A stretch of 64,000 bases of DNA from Histidinibacterium lentulum (GTDB lineage Bacteria > Pseudomonadota > Alphaproteobacteria > Rhodobacterales > Rhodobacteraceae). Below the pieces are notes generated by a model, which was given only the letters and a program-made list of their open reading frames with translations, ran no database searches and was not told where the DNA came from. Every line of letters begins with the position of its first letter. Position 1 is the first letter of the stretch. The position numbers were made by a program, and so were the translations under genes. Below, one piece after another: positions 63,621-64,000 of the stretch. The stretch spans positions 164,734-228,733 of the forward strand of contig NZ_ML119087.1 of assembly GCF_003789055.1 (NCBI RefSeq). Reading direction: 5' to 3'.

Positions 63621-64000
63621 AGGCTGGACACGCGATCCGCCCGGTCCTGGCGACTCGCGGCTCGAATCGAGTCACGGGGCGCGACTCGCCGGCGATTTGC
63701 GTCCTGACATGGGAAAGTCGCCCTGTGCCGCGTGGGTCGACCCGGCCGAGAGATGTCGTGCCTCAGTGCCGCGCAGGGGATTTCGCTTTGAAGTCAGGCG
63801 GTTGAGATCCATGTGACGGGACGCGGAATGCTCTTGGGCAGGGGCAGCTTGGTAAACCGGCGGGACCCCCGAAAAACCTCTTGCGGGTTTGGTTTGGTAT
63901 CCGTAGATAGCGCTTCACCGGCGGCGCTGAGGCGCGGCTGGGGCGCCAGACGGGGCGGCGGCGGGAGCCGGTGCAGACGAGGCGGTGACATCAGGGGCAT
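63621..64000. other. Right end of window, no recognisable gene
   Basis: About 380 bp after the remnant are slightly less GC-rich in parts (63870-63915) and hold only short, Pro/Arg-rich frames, one of which runs off the edge on the minus strand (63794-64000). A small inverted repeat GACTCG/CGAGTC lies at 63652-63673. Nothing here supports a gene call. Confidence 0.5.

Noticed and set aside
63794..64000. Minus-strand frame running off the right edge
   Set aside because: Pro/Arg-rich, no motif, no ribosome-binding site visible; not enough to call a gene.

Overview
The window is GC-rich, compactly coded bacterial chromosome. Gene content and order point to an alphaproteobacterium of the Rhodobacterales (Rhodobacteraceae or Roseobacteraceae type). 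The main signs are the block murA - DUF2948 - hisD - UPF0262 - low-molecular-weight phosphatase - infA - maf - short RNase E/G - yacG, a KpsE-like protein with a long N-terminal extension, frequent 4-nt ATGA/GTGA gene overlaps, and many GTG starts. No phage, integrase, insertion sequence or CRISPR array was found.

Layout. Positions 1-20.7 kb hold a catabolic island for guanidino, polyamine and N-methylated nitrogen compounds. It starts with a cysteine hydrolase cut by the left edge, a LysR regulator, a guanidinobutyrase-like ureohydrolase and its TetR regulator. A first spermidine/putrescine-type ABC importer follows, then a metallo-beta-lactamase-fold hydrolase, a RidA protein, a DUF1028 protein and a second LysR. 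Next come an ArgE-type deacetylase, a trimethylamine-dehydrogenase-like Fe-S flavoprotein, a PLP decarboxylase, a second PotABCD-type importer and two nitrilase-superfamily amidases, one of which is AguB. From 20.7 to 27.3 kb there is a flavin monooxygenase, a histidine kinase with an ethylene-receptor-like membrane domain, a TAXI-TRAP transporter and a small membrane protein. From 27.5 to 34 kb are tRNA-Gln, an MscS channel, kdsA, the capsule-export genes kpsE and kpsT, pyrD and a DUF952 gene. From 34 to 38 kb are a 5'-nucleotidase, an acetyltransferase, two small exported proteins and an SRAP/YedK protein.

From 38.1 to 42.0 kb lies a four-gene module: circularly permuted ATP-grasp, alpha-E, transglutaminase-like protein and the proteasome-like peptidase Anbu. 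It is a conserved arrangement of unknown substrate. tRNA-Gly, a large RTX protein and the divergent oxyR/katG peroxide-defence pair follow to 47.8 kb. From 48 to 55.6 kb there is a mixed metabolic stretch: a COG4315-like protein, a VOC-family remnant, a fumarylacetoacetate-hydrolase-family enzyme, an unknown alpha/beta-hydrolase-like protein, an ABC exporter, a beta-hydroxyacid dehydrogenase and an acyl-CoA synthetase. From 55.6 to 63.2 kb is the housekeeping block between tRNA-Thr and tRNA-Phe. The last 0.8 kb after tRNA-Phe carries no intact recognisable gene and contains what looks like a frameshifted remnant.

How the parts fit. The two importers probably bring in polyamine-like substrates. 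The ureohydrolase, amidases, decarboxylase and flavoprotein could strip urea, ammonia, CO2 and methyl groups from them, with RidA clearing reactive imines. This pathway is inferred from context. The least explained observations are the ETR1-like sensor kinase, with all seven residues known to matter for ethylene binding conserved, and the Anbu module.
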